Translations under genes and position numbers: made by a program
Notes under the pieces: model-generated
What the model was told of the DNA's origin: nothing
The model's database searches: none
Seen by the model: only the letters and a program-made list of their open reading frames with translations
DNA from: JAWKMZ01 sp041391965
Lineage (GTDB): Bacteria > Bacteroidota > Bacteroidia > Flavobacteriales > Flavobacteriaceae
Direction of reading: 5' to 3'
DNA length: 64,000 bases
Assembly: GCA_041391965.1 (NCBI GenBank)
Contig: JAWKMZ010000003.1
Location: 248,001 to 312,000, forward strand
Shown here: one piece after another, positions 8,488 to 16,632 of the stretch
Position numbering within the stretch: position 1 is the first letter of the stretch
Layout of the letters: each line of letters starts with the position of its first letter

Positions 8488-9465
8488 ATGAAACATGTAA
8501 GCATCCTTGTTCCTGAAAATTCGGTAATGCAAGCCATTGCAGATCCACAATATTTATTTTCGGCAGTCAATCAGTTTATGGCAGTGTCTGGCAAAAAGCC
8601 ATTATTTCATGTAGAATTGGTTGGTGCTAAAAAGGAAGTTAAAATAAACGATGGCTTATTTTCAATCAATACATCACAGCTTTTAGAAGAAGTTAAGGCA
8701 ACCGATTTGATAATCATTCCTGCTTTATTTGGCGATATGAAGCAAGCTATTACCTCTAATAAAAAATTATTGCCATGGATAAAAGAACAATACCACAAGG
8801 GTTCAGAAGTAGCATCTCTTTGTGTTGGTGCATTTTTATTAGCCTCAACAGGCTTGCTTAATGGTAAAAAATGTTCGACTCATTGGGGTTTTCAAAATGA
8901 ATTTAGCGACCTATTTCCTGAAGTTGAAGTTATAGATGGTAGTATTGTTACTGAAGAAGATCGGCTTTACTCAAGTGGTGGTGCAATGTCTTATTGGAAT
9001 TTATTACTGTACTTAGTTGAAAAATATACGGATAGGGAAACCGCTATTTTAGCCTCTAAATATTTTGCTATTGATATTGATAGAGAAAGTCAAGCAGCAT
9101 TTGCTATGTTTCAAGGTCAAAAAAACCATTCGGATGATGCTATTAAACAAGCCCAAGACTACATTGACACCCATATTCAGGAAAAAATAACGATTGATGA
9201 ATTAGCAGATTTAGTATTGTTAGGAAGACGAAGTTTTGAAAGACGATTTAAGGCTGCCACAAATAATTCTGTTTTGGAATACATCAATAGAGTTAAAATA
9301 GAATTTGCTAAAAGAAGCTTTGAATCGAGTCGGAAAAATATTAGTGAAGTTATGTACGATGTTGGTTATACTGACTCTAAAGCCTTTCGCTCTATTTTTA
9401 AAAAAATTACAGGACTTACACCTATAGAATATCGAAATAAGTATAATAAAATGTCCTTTAGCTAA
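8488..9465 (+). CDS. GlxA/AraC-type transcriptional regulator (DJ-1/PfpI plus AraC HTH)
   Basis: 325 residues. Residues 1-185 form a DJ-1/PfpI-like sensor domain with the nucleophile-elbow cysteine region SLCVGAFLLAS (Cys112) and GKKCSTHWGF. Residues about 215-322 are an AraC double helix-turn-helix (ITIDELADLVLLGRRSFERRFK ... ISEVMYDVGYTDSKAFRSIFKKITGLTPIEYR). This is the GlxA/FtrA architecture. It faces the five-gene VOC-SRPBCC-DoxX-RibD-C operon across about 150 bases and is its likely activator. The inducer is unknown; the elbow cysteine suggests a reactive small molecule or a ligand bound there. Confidence 0.88.
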   Translation: MKHVSILVPENSVMQAIADPQYLFSAVNQFMAVSGKKPLFHVELVGAKKEVKINDGLFSINTSQLLEEVKATDLIIIPALFGDMKQAITSNKKLLPWIKEQYHKGSEVASLCVGAFLLASTGLLNGKKCSTHWGFQNEFSDLFPEVEVIDGSIVTEEDRLYSSGGAMSYWNLLLYLVEKYTDRETAILASKYFAIDIDRESQAAFAMFQGQKNHSDDAIKQAQDYIDTHIQEKITIDELADLVLLGRRSFERRFKAATNNSVLEYINRVKIEFAKRSFESSRKNISEVMYDVGYTDSKAFRSIFKKITGLTPIEYRNKYNKMSFS

Positions 9466-9535
9466 TTACTAAAGGCTGATTGCAATTACTTGTTAATGTA
9501 TTTACAACGTTACACTCGTAATGATACTACTTAAG

Positions 9536-10630
9536 TTAAACGTTAAACAAAAAGTGCATCACATCGCCATCTTTTACAATGTAGTTCTTCCCTTCTACTC
9601 TCATTTTACCAGCTTCTTTAACTTTGGTTTCGCTGCCAAAAGCCACATAATCTTCATAACCAATAACTTCGGCTCTAATAAATCCTTTCTCAAAATCGGT
9701 ATGAATGACACCTGCTGCTTGTGGTGCCGTAGCGCCAATGTCAATTGTCCAAGCACGAACTTCTTTAACACCTGCTGTAAAATAGGTTTGTTGTTTTAAT
9801 AGCTTGTAGGCTGAACGAATTAGTTTTGAAGCACCTGGCTCGTCTAATCCAATATCTTGCAAAAACATTTGACGTTCTTCATAATCGTCTAACTCGTTAA
9901 TATCGGCTTCTGTACCAACAGCTAACACTAATATTTCGGCGTTTTCATCTTTAACGGCTTCACGAACTTTTTCTACATACGCATTACCATTTACCGCTGA
10001 GCCTTCATCCACATTGCAAACATACATAACTGGCTTATCAGTAATAAATTGTGAAGGTTTTACATAGTCGGAGTAATCTTCTTCACTAAATTCTAAAGCT
10101 CTCACTGATGTTCCTGCCTCTAAGGCAGTTTTAATTTTTAAAAGAACTGCTTCTTCTTTTTGGGCGTCTTTATTTCCAGTTTTTGCAGCACGTTTTACTT
10201 TTTCAAGTTTTTTATCGACTGTTTCCAAGTCTTTTAACTGCAACTCCATATCAATCGTTTCCTTGTCTCTGATTGGGTTGACCTTACCATCAACATGCAC
10301 AATATTATCATTATCAAAACAACGCAATACGTGTAAAATAGCATCGGTTTCTCTAATATTTGCCAAAAATTGATTGCCTAAACCTTCACCTTTACTGGCA
10401 CCTTTCACTAATCCTGCAATATCAACAATCTCAACGGTTGCTGGTTGTACACGAACAGGCTTAACTAAAGATTCTAACTTTTCAAGGCGAGGATCCGGAA
10501 CGTTAACCACACCAATATTAGGTTCAATAGTACAAAATGGAAAATTGGCACTTTGTGCTTTTGCATTTGATAAACAGTTAAATAAGGTCGATTTTCCTAC
10601 ATTTGGTAATCCTACAATTCCGGCTTTCAT
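9536..10630 (-). CDS. ychF: Redox-regulated ATPase/GTPase YchF (OLA1 family)
   Basis: 364 residues, the standard length. The G1 P-loop is GLPNVGKST (residues 7-15), followed by PFCTIEPNIGVVNVPDPR and the G3 segment DIAGLVKGASKGEGLGN. The C-terminal TGS domain ends in the family signature AGKMRVEGKNYIVKDGDVMHFLFNV. YchF is a ribosome-associated ATPase of the Obg group that dampens stress resistance. Monocistronic by position; its neighbour downstream is convergent. Confidence 0.97.
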   Translation of the reverse strand: MKAGIVGLPNVGKSTLFNCLSNAKAQSANFPFCTIEPNIGVVNVPDPRLEKLESLVKPVRVQPATVEIVDIAGLVKGASKGEGLGNQFLANIRETDAILHVLRCFDNDNIVHVDGKVNPIRDKETIDMELQLKDLETVDKKLEKVKRAAKTGNKDAQKEEAVLLKIKTALEAGTSVRALEFSEEDYSDYVKPSQFITDKPVMYVCNVDEGSAVNGNAYVEKVREAVKDENAEILVLAVGTEADINELDDYEERQMFLQDIGLDEPGASKLIRSAYKLLKQQTYFTAGVKEVRAWTIDIGATAPQAAGVIHTDFEKGFIRAEVIGYEDYVAFGSETKVKEAGKMRVEGKNYIVKDGDVMHFLFNV

Positions 10631-10655
10631 TTACTTTAGATAATTAGATTAAAGA

Positions 10656-10663
10656 CAAAAGTA
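10656..10663 (-). promoter_or_regulatory. Bacteroidota -7 promoter element (TACTTTTG) for ychF
   Basis: The minus strand reads TACTTTTG (TAnnTTTG), 26 bases upstream of the ychF ATG. Confidence 0.5.
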
Positions 10664-10721
10664 CCAAGACTATGGCTTTTTTGCGCGTGCAAATTTAGTT
10701 AATTATATCAATTAATTGAAT

Positions 10722-10752
10722 AAAAAAAATCCTAAGCATACGCTGAGGATTT
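10722..10752 (-). terminator. Rho-independent terminator after the ferredoxin gene
   Basis: On the minus strand AAATCCTCAGC, loop GTAT, GCTTAGGATTT (one mismatch) is followed by a T-run. It lies 26 bases past the ferredoxin stop. Confidence 0.75.
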
Positions 10753-10777
10753 AATAATTTTAAATAACGTTTAGTAT

Positions 10778-11131
10778 TTAGTCTTCTGGGTGCATAAACC
10801 GTTGTTTTCCTAACAATTCTTCTTCAGTCTCAACATGGTCGTCATCAGGCACACAGCAATCTACAGGACATACTGCTGCACATTGAGGCTCATCATGAAA
10901 GCCTTTACACTCCGTACATTTATCAGGAACTATGTAGTAAATTTCATCGCTTATTGGTTCTTGAGCTTCATCAGCATCAACTGTTTTTCCGTTAGGAAGC
11001 ACTACGTTTCCGTTTAAGCTGGTACCATCTTTATAGCGCCAATCGTCAGCACCTTCATAAATGGCTGTATTTGGACATTCTGGCTCACAAGCACCACAAT
11101 TTATACATTCGTCTGTTATAATAATTGCCAT
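10778..11131 (-). CDS. 4Fe-4S dicluster ferredoxin
   Basis: 117 residues. Two cluster-binding Cys motifs: the first is C9-x2-C12-x2-C15-x3-C19 (CINCGACEPECP), and the second is CTECKGFHDEPQCAAVCPVDCC with the long insert of bacterial 2[4Fe-4S] ferredoxins of the Alvin type. An acidic insert separates the two halves. It is the electron carrier most plausibly serving several oxidoreductases in this clade. It is divergent from the acyl-CoA reductase gene with only 66 bases between starts and overlapping promoters. Confidence 0.93.
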   Translation of the reverse strand: MAIIITDECINCGACEPECPNTAIYEGADDWRYKDGTSLNGNVVLPNGKTVDADEAQEPISDEIYYIVPDKCTECKGFHDEPQCAAVCPVDCCVPDDDHVETEEELLGKQRFMHPED

Positions 11132-11146
11132 AGCATAATCTTTTTC

Positions 11147-11154
11147 TAACTTTG
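11147..11154 (+). promoter_or_regulatory. Promoter for the acyl-CoA reductase gene (TTG-N19-TAACTTTG)
   Basis: TAACTTTG matches the -7 consensus, with a TTG at 11125-11127, 19 bases upstream, at the -33 position. It drives the gene starting at 11198. Confidence 0.6.
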
Positions 11155-11159
11155 CAGTG

Positions 11160-11167
11160 CAAAAATA
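11160..11167 (-). promoter_or_regulatory. Promoter -7 element for the ferredoxin gene (TATTTTTG)
   Basis: The minus strand reads TATTTTTG (TAnnTTTG), 28 bases upstream of the ferredoxin ATG. It is five bases from the opposing -7 element, so the two promoters cannot easily be occupied together. Confidence 0.5.
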
Positions 11168-11197
11168 ACGCCAAAACCATTCATAACCAAACTCAAA

Positions 11198-12256
11198 ATG
11201 GATTTACAACAAAGAATTAACGCTTTTGCAAAATTAGGTGATTTTTTAAGCCAATTCTCTAATGAAAAAATAGAAAAAAAAGACACGGTTTTATTTAATG
11301 ATTTGTTTTTTGAGGGTTTTAAACACCAAATACAATTAGCAAAAGAACACAATGAATGGTTTGCCAAAGACCATGTTTTATTTGCTACAAATGGATGGGC
11401 TAACTTATTGACTAAAAGCAATATTAGCAAATGGTTAGACAACTATCACTTTAACATAGTGCATCCAAAAAAAGTTGCCATTATTATGGCTGGAAACATT
11501 CCTTTAGTTGGGTTTCACGATTTTTTATCAGTGCTTATTTCAGGTCATCAGGTAGTTGTAAAACAATCGTCAAATGATAAGCACTTACTTCCTTTTCTTT
11601 CTAAATACTTAGAGCATGTAGAGCCTAAATTTAAAGGTAACATTGAATTTACAGAAGGAAAACTCCACAATTTTGACGCTGTGATTGCAACAGGAAGTGA
11701 TAATACAGCACGCTATTTTGAGTATTATTTTAAAGATAAGCCTTCCATTATCAGAAAAAATAGAAATTCTGTAGCCGTTTTAACAGGAAGTGAAACTGAA
11801 GCTGATTTAAAGTGTCTTTCTGAAGATATTTTTAGGTATTACGGGTTAGGTTGTAGGAATGTTTCTAAGCTTTTTGTACCAAAAGATTACAATTTTGATG
11901 CCTTTTTTAACGGCGTTTATGATTGGCATCCAATTATTAATGAAACCAAATACGCTAATAATTACGATTACAATAAAGCCGTTTATTTGATGAGCGAATT
12001 TGATATGCTCGAAAATGGTTTTTTAATGATTAAAGAAGACGCAAGTTACGCTTCTCCTATTGCCACGGTTTTTTATGAGTACTACAACGATTTAGAAACT
12101 CTTAAAACGAAGCTAAAAGACGAATCAAAAAATATTCAATGTATTGTATCTAAAGGGGTTTTGAGCAATGAGATTGGTTTTGGTCAAACACAAAAACCAC
12201 AACTTTGGGATTATGCAGATACCGTAGATACTATTGCGTTTTTGTTAAAAATATAG
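11198..12256 (+). CDS. Acyl-CoA reductase, LuxC-like
   Basis: 352 residues. Matches the LuxC/acyl-CoA reductase branch of the aldehyde dehydrogenase superfamily: IIMAGNIPLVGFHDFLSVLISGH (about 95-117), the TGSDNTARYFEYYF nucleotide region, and the catalytic cysteine in YYGLGCRNVSKLF (Cys219). The reaction would be NADPH reduction of an acyl-CoA or acyl-enzyme to an aldehyde. No luciferase genes are present. The block ferredoxin / this gene / serC / serA recurs in Flavobacteriaceae as I remember it, but the physiological substrate is not known to me. Confidence 0.85.
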   Translation: MDLQQRINAFAKLGDFLSQFSNEKIEKKDTVLFNDLFFEGFKHQIQLAKEHNEWFAKDHVLFATNGWANLLTKSNISKWLDNYHFNIVHPKKVAIIMAGNIPLVGFHDFLSVLISGHQVVVKQSSNDKHLLPFLSKYLEHVEPKFKGNIEFTEGKLHNFDAVIATGSDNTARYFEYYFKDKPSIIRKNRNSVAVLTGSETEADLKCLSEDIFRYYGLGCRNVSKLFVPKDYNFDAFFNGVYDWHPIINETKYANNYDYNKAVYLMSEFDMLENGFLMIKEDASYASPIATVFYEYYNDLETLKTKLKDESKNIQCIVSKGVLSNEIGFGQTQKPQLWDYADTVDTIAFLLKI

Positions 12257-12309
12257 TGGATAAATTATCATATTATTAGTAACTTTTTTATCTGAATTTA
12301 GCACCTTTG

Positions 12310-12317
12310 TAACTTTG
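12310..12317 (+). promoter_or_regulatory. Promoter -7 element for serC (TAACTTTG)
   Basis: TAACTTTG lies 13 bases before the serC ATG at 12331, which would give a very short leader. A clear -33 TTG is not seen. Confidence 0.45.
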
Positions 12318-12330
12318 AAAAACTTAAACA

Positions 12331-13395
12331 ATGAACATACATAATTTTAGTGCAGGCCCATCAATATTGCCAAAAGAAGTGATGCAAAAAGCTTCTGAAG
12401 CAGTTATAGAATTCAATCATAGCGGTTTATCCTTATTAGAAATATCGCATAGAAGCAAGCAATTTGTGGACGTCATGGAACATGCCAGAGCTTTAGTTTT
12501 AGAACTTTTAGGTTTAGAAGGCAAAGGCTACAAAGCTTTATTTTTGCAAGGAGGTGCAAGCATGCAGTTTATAATGGTCGCTTTAAATTTATTAGAAAAA
12601 CGTGCTGGCTACTTAAATACTGGTACTTGGAGTGACAATGCCATTAAAGAAGCTAAAATTTATGATGATATTTATGAAGTAGCCTCCTCTAAAGATGCTG
12701 GTTACAATTATGTCCCAAAAGGTTACACGATTCCTGAGGATTATGATTATTTTCATTGCACATCAAACAATACCATTTACGGAACACAGTTAAAATCATT
12801 CCCAAAGTCTCCAATACCAATGGTGTGTGATATGAGTAGTGATATTTTTTCGCGCACTTTAGACTTTACACAATTTGACTTGATTTATGCAGGTGCTCAA
12901 AAAAATATGGGACCAGCAGGAACAACTTTAGTAGTCGTTAAAGAAGCTATTTTAGGAAAAGTATCCAGAAAAATCCCTTCAATAATGGACTATAAAGTTC
13001 ACATCAACAAAAGCAGTATGTTTAACACACCTCCAGTTTTTTCAGTTTACACAAGTATGTTAACTTTAGAATGGCTTAAAAAACTTGGTGGCATCCAAGC
13101 TATTGAAAAAGTGAATGAAATGAAAGCCAGAGTTATTTATTCTGAAATTGATTTAAACCCTTTATTTAAAGGCTATTCTGTAAAAGAAGATCGTTCAAAC
13201 ATGAATGCTACTTTTACTTTGGCGAATGACGATTTGAAAGAAACCTTTGACACCATGCTAAAAGAAGCAGGAATTAGTGGTCTTAATGGACACAGAAGTG
13301 TTGGAGGTTATAGAGCCTCTATGTACAATGCCATGCCGTTAGACAGTGTAAAAGCGCTTGTAGAAGTGATGAGCGAATTAGAAACGAAAGCTTAA
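12331..13395 (+). CDS. serC: Phosphoserine aminotransferase
   Basis: 354 residues, PLP-dependent class V aminotransferase that converts 3-phosphohydroxypyruvate to O-phosphoserine. MNIHNFSAGPSILPKEV is the family start; GLSLLEISHRSKQF, LFLQGGAS, and the PLP lysine in YAGAQKNMGPAG are all present. It is followed 63 bases later by serA, giving the first two steps of serine synthesis. O-phosphoserine is also the natural substrate of cysteate-forming synthases, of interest given the beta-synthase at 50593. Confidence 0.97.
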   Translation: MNIHNFSAGPSILPKEVMQKASEAVIEFNHSGLSLLEISHRSKQFVDVMEHARALVLELLGLEGKGYKALFLQGGASMQFIMVALNLLEKRAGYLNTGTWSDNAIKEAKIYDDIYEVASSKDAGYNYVPKGYTIPEDYDYFHCTSNNTIYGTQLKSFPKSPIPMVCDMSSDIFSRTLDFTQFDLIYAGAQKNMGPAGTTLVVVKEAILGKVSRKIPSIMDYKVHINKSSMFNTPPVFSVYTSMLTLEWLKKLGGIQAIEKVNEMKARVIYSEIDLNPLFKGYSVKEDRSNMNATFTLANDDLKETFDTMLKEAGISGLNGHRSVGGYRASMYNAMPLDSVKALVEVMSELETKA

Positions 13396-13458
13396 CAGTA
13401 ATTTAGAATAATAAATATAAAGATTTCCACATTCTCGGAAACAACAAAATAGTATAGA

Positions 13459-14421
13459 ATGAAAGTATTAGCAAACGACGGGATTTCAAAAAGTGGCATA
13501 TTAGCTTTAGAAGCAGCAGGATTTGAAGTCATTACCACCACAGTAGCTCAAGAACAATTAATCAATTTTATCAACACCAATACCATAGACGTCTTATTAG
13601 TACGAAGCGCAACCAAAGTACGCAAAAATTTAATTGATGCTTGCTCAAGCATTAAAATTATTGGTCGCGGAGGTGTTGGCATGGATAACATTGATGTAGA
13701 ATATGCACGAAACAAAGGAATTCATGTAATAAATACACCAGCATCATCATCACAATCCGTTGCCGAATTAGTGTTTGCTCATTTATTTGGAGGTGTTCGG
13801 TTTTTGTATGACTCTAACCGAAATATGCCTTTAGAAGGTGACACCCAATTTAATTCTTTAAAAAAGAATTATGGAAAAGGCGTTGAACTAAGAGGCAAAA
13901 CCCTTGGTATTATCGGTTTTGGACGTATTGGTCGCGAGGTAGCAAAAATAGCCCTTGGTGTTGGCATGAAAGTAATAGCAAGTGATAAATTTGTAGGAAA
14001 AGCGACTATAAAAGTTGAATTTTATAATGGTCAATTTATTAATGTCGAAATTGAAACGCAGCCAATGAAAGAACTTTTAAAACAATCAGATTTTATCACT
14101 TTGCATGTTCCTGCTCAAGATGATTATGTGATTACTGAAAAACAATTTGAACAAATGAAAGATGGCATTGGTATTATCAATGCTGCGCGAGGTGGTGTTA
14201 TTGACGAAGTTGCCCTTATAAAAGCAATAGACAATGGCAAAGTTGCCTTTGCAGGTTTAGATACTTTTGAAAATGAACCAACACCAGCAATACAAGTATT
14301 AATGAATGGAAAATTATCATTAACACCACATATTGGTGCTGCAACCAATGAAGCACAAGATCGTATTGGAACTGAGTTGGCTGAGCAAATTATCAGCATC
14401 TTAAAAACTCAAGAAGTCTAA
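13459..14421 (+). CDS. serA: D-3-phosphoglycerate dehydrogenase, short form without ACT domain
   Basis: 320 residues. NAD-dependent 2-hydroxyacid dehydrogenase that opens serine synthesis. Visible landmarks: GRGGVGMDNID, the Rossmann motif GIIGFGRIGRE, INAARGGVID with the catalytic arginine, and LTPHIGAAT with the catalytic histidine. It lacks the C-terminal ACT domain of longer SerA, so classical serine feedback through that domain is absent. Its position just after serC settles the assignment over other 2-hydroxyacid dehydrogenases. Confidence 0.92.
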   Translation: MKVLANDGISKSGILALEAAGFEVITTTVAQEQLINFINTNTIDVLLVRSATKVRKNLIDACSSIKIIGRGGVGMDNIDVEYARNKGIHVINTPASSSQSVAELVFAHLFGGVRFLYDSNRNMPLEGDTQFNSLKKNYGKGVELRGKTLGIIGFGRIGREVAKIALGVGMKVIASDKFVGKATIKVEFYNGQFINVEIETQPMKELLKQSDFITLHVPAQDDYVITEKQFEQMKDGIGIINAARGGVIDEVALIKAIDNGKVAFAGLDTFENEPTPAIQVLMNGKLSLTPHIGAATNEAQDRIGTELAEQIISILKTQEV

Positions 14422-14442
14422 AAGTTATTAACATTATCGCAC

Positions 14443-14479
14443 AAAAAAGCTTACAAACTCTTAGTTGGTAAGCTTTTTT
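14443..14479 (+). terminator. Rho-independent terminator after serA
   Basis: A perfect 12-bp stem AAAAAAGCTTAC / GTAAGCTTTTTT with a 13-base loop, 21 bases after the serA stop. Confidence 0.85.
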
Positions 14480-14516
14480 TGTAATTTGAACTTTCAAACT
14501 TAAAAAAACAAAAATC

Positions 14517-15158
14517 ATGTCTGGAATTTTAGATTTATTGAACAGCGACCTCGGCAAATCAATTGTTAGTGGTGTTGCAGGACAAACCAATCAACCCGAA
14601 AACAAAACACAAGATGTTTTAACTATGGCATTGCCTGTTTTGATGTCTGCAATGAAACGCAACGCATCTACACCAGAAGGTGCTCAAGGGCTACTTGGCG
14701 CCATTAATAGCAAGCACGATGGTAGCATCCTTGACAACCTTGGAGGTTTATTTAGTGGTGGTGTTGATAGTAATGTTTTAGATGATGGAAGTAAAATTTT
14801 AGGACACGTCCTTGGTGGTAAGCAACAAAACGTAGAAAATGCACTTAGTGCAAAATCTGGAATGGATGCTGGTTCTATCAGTCAAATTTTAAAAGTAGCT
14901 GCACCAATATTAATGGGTGTTTTAGGCAGTCAGGCAAAACAGCAAAACGTTAATAGTCCAAGTGGCTTAGACGGTTTGTTAGGTGGCTTACTAAAAGGCA
15001 ATTCTCCACAACACGAGCAAAGCTTTTTAGAATCTATCTTAGATGCTGATGGTGACGGAAGTGTTATTGATGATGTAGCAGGTATGGTCTTAGGAGGCAA
15101 TAAAAAGAAAGGTGGTCTTGGCGGACTACTTGGCGGTTTGTTTGGTGGAAAAAACTAA
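14517..15158 (+). CDS. DUF937 family protein (YidB-like)
   Basis: 213 residues. N-terminal GILDLLNSDLGKSIVSGVAGQT and the repeated GGLFSGG/GGLLGGLLKG runs are typical of DUF937. The first half is helical with LPVLMSAMKRNAS; the second half is Gly-rich and ends GLGGLLGGLFGGKN. A short DADGDGSVIDDVAGM segment looks like a calcium-binding loop. No enzymatic motif. Function unknown. Confidence 0.88.
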   Translation: MSGILDLLNSDLGKSIVSGVAGQTNQPENKTQDVLTMALPVLMSAMKRNASTPEGAQGLLGAINSKHDGSILDNLGGLFSGGVDSNVLDDGSKILGHVLGGKQQNVENALSAKSGMDAGSISQILKVAAPILMGVLGSQAKQQNVNSPSGLDGLLGGLLKGNSPQHEQSFLESILDADGDGSVIDDVAGMVLGGNKKKGGLGGLLGGLFGGKN

Positions 15159-15181
15159 AACTAAATCACATCATATAATTG

Positions 15182-15212
15182 AAAAAGCTGAACTTTAGGG
15201 TTTGGCTTTTTT
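15182..15212 (+). terminator. Rho-independent terminator after the DUF937 gene
   Basis: AAAAAGCTGAAC / GTTTGGCTTTTT pair over 12 positions with two G-U pairs and a 6-base loop, ending in a T-run. Confidence 0.75.
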
Positions 15213-15278
15213 GTTAAAAAGTATTAAACAACAAGACTTTAGCTTTAATTTTTGTAACTTTAATAGAAAACAAAGGTT

Positions 15279-15713
15279 ATGAAAGCTTTAATTTACAGTC
15301 TTATAATTTGTGGATTATTTATAGGCTGCAATACTCCAAAATCAATTGTAAATCAGTCCGCAAAAGAACAACATCTTACAACACAAGACACTGTAAAAAT
15401 TGCCAATGATGAAATTGGATATCAAATTATTATTATTGAACCCGGTTTTAATAGTTGGTTGGCAAGTACCGCAAAACCTGAAGGCTACTATACTCAAGGG
15501 TATTTAGAAGGCAGAAATTTACAATATGTCACTGCCTATAACCAACGTGTGCTGCAGCCACAATACTATAATTCTGGCCTGTATACTATGCAAATAGACT
15601 ATCAACCTAATATTGATTATGGCTATGAAGTTAACTACAAATTATATAACTATTTCATCTACTTTCAATTAAAATACAAGCAGCAATTAGCTGGTTATAT
15701 TCCAAGAATTTGA
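15279..15713 (+). CDS. Small lipoprotein, DUF6146-like
   Basis: 144 residues. N-terminal lipoprotein signal ending in FIGC (Cys17). The mature part is rich in Tyr and Asn and contains FNSWL and a repeated YLEGRNLQYVTAYNQR / YNYFIYFQLKYKQ pattern that I associate with the Flavobacteriaceae family DUF6146. No catalytic motif is evident. It starts a four-gene plus-strand group that runs to the TonB-dependent receptor. Confidence 0.65.
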   Translation: MKALIYSLIICGLFIGCNTPKSIVNQSAKEQHLTTQDTVKIANDEIGYQIIIIEPGFNSWLASTAKPEGYYTQGYLEGRNLQYVTAYNQRVLQPQYYNSGLYTMQIDYQPNIDYGYEVNYKLYNYFIYFQLKYKQQLAGYIPRI

Positions 15714-15739
15714 ATTAAATTTGCATACACAAAAAAAGG

Positions 15740-16234
15740 ATGCAAAAATTTAAAAACCGTTGGGAAATAAAAGAAAGTTGGCAATTAGTTTTTCCAGTGC
15801 TTGGTGTTTTAATTTTAGTGTATTGCTGTTATAAATTAGCAAAATTGGTGGTAGGTGATTTCTCTTTAGTTGCTATTGTTTTGGCTACTATCCTACTCTA
15901 TTTTATCCTTTTGAAATTTATTTTGTTTTTATTCAAAAAATTGGAGCACAAATGGAACGTTAATTTTAAATGGGAACTGATTCGTATTTTTATTGTGTTT
16001 ACTGTCACAGGATCGTCTTCTGTTTTAATTGGCAAACCTATTATCCATTTTATTGGAATTACTAAAGAAAACTTAAACCCTTTTGTGTATTGGATTTTAT
16101 ACAGTATTATTGCGCTTGTTTTCTACCAAATTCTGTTAGTTAGCTTTGGATGGCTTTTTGGACAATTCCAGTTTTTTTGGAATTTTGAAAAGAAAATCCT
16201 TTACAGGCTTGGTTTTAAATCTTTCAAAAACTAA
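15740..16234 (+). CDS. Membrane protein, DUF6787-like
   Basis: 164 residues. Two hydrophobic hairpins (about 17-32 with 40-58, then 86-104 with 118-146) separated by a charged stretch KKLEHKWNVNFKWELIRIF. The repeated K(H/N)W(E/N)x(K/N) segments and the FTVTGSSSVLIGKPIIHFIGI stretch are what I recall of DUF6787. Its stop overlaps the ATG of the next gene (TAATG). Function unknown. Confidence 0.6.
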   Translation: MQKFKNRWEIKESWQLVFPVLGVLILVYCCYKLAKLVVGDFSLVAIVLATILLYFILLKFILFLFKKLEHKWNVNFKWELIRIFIVFTVTGSSSVLIGKPIIHFIGITKENLNPFVYWILYSIIALVFYQILLVSFGWLFGQFQFFWNFEKKILYRLGFKSFKN

Positions 16235-16575
16235 TGCACAAACTTAAACAACATCTGCTTTTTAAACTTGCAGCATTACTTTTAGTGATAGTAATGCTAA
16301 CGCCTGCAATTATAAGATATGCAGATGTTATTGTAAAACACGAGCATGTTTTATGCAATTACAATCCAAAAACACATGTGCATACCTTAGACACGGTTTG
16401 TGATTTTTATAATAACCTACAATTTAATTACAAATTCATAATTCCAACATTTACGTTTCAGCTGTTTTCTGTTGAAGATAATCACAAAATCATCAAATCG
16501 CAGTACACCCTTTTAAGCAGTTATCAAAAACTCCATTTTTCGCTTAGAGGACCACCTCAAATTAATTTAGTATAA
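16234..16575 (+). CDS. Small exported or membrane-anchored protein with His/Cys-rich segment
   Basis: 113 residues, not recognised. One N-terminal hydrophobic segment (about 8-24) is followed by KHEHVLCNYNPKTHVHTLDTVCDFY, which holds three HxH-type histidine pairs or near-pairs and two cysteines and looks like a metal-binding patch. It overlaps the stop of the previous gene by one base and is 57 bases before a TonB receptor. A role in periplasmic metal handling for that receptor is inference. Confidence 0.6.
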   Translation: MHKLKQHLLFKLAALLLVIVMLTPAIIRYADVIVKHEHVLCNYNPKTHVHTLDTVCDFYNNLQFNYKFIIPTFTFQLFSVEDNHKIIKSQYTLLSSYQKLHFSLRGPPQINLV

Positions 16576-16581
16576 GTTATT

Positions 16582-16600
16582 TTCTGAAACTTTTTCAGAA
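16582..16600 (+). promoter_or_regulatory. Inverted repeat before the TonB receptor gene
   Basis: TTCTGAA-ACTTT-TTCAGAA is a perfect 7-bp inverted repeat with a 5-base centre, 32 bases before the receptor ATG. It could be an operator or a leader hairpin; there is no T-run, so termination is unlikely. Confidence 0.35.
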
Positions 16601-16632
16601 GCATTCGTATTCAATTAATTTAAAATCAACAC

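Noticed and set aside
10679..10695. Near-palindrome TTTTTTGCGCGTGCAAATTT upstream of ychF
   Set aside because: Imperfect, short and without a second copy; not convincing as an operator.
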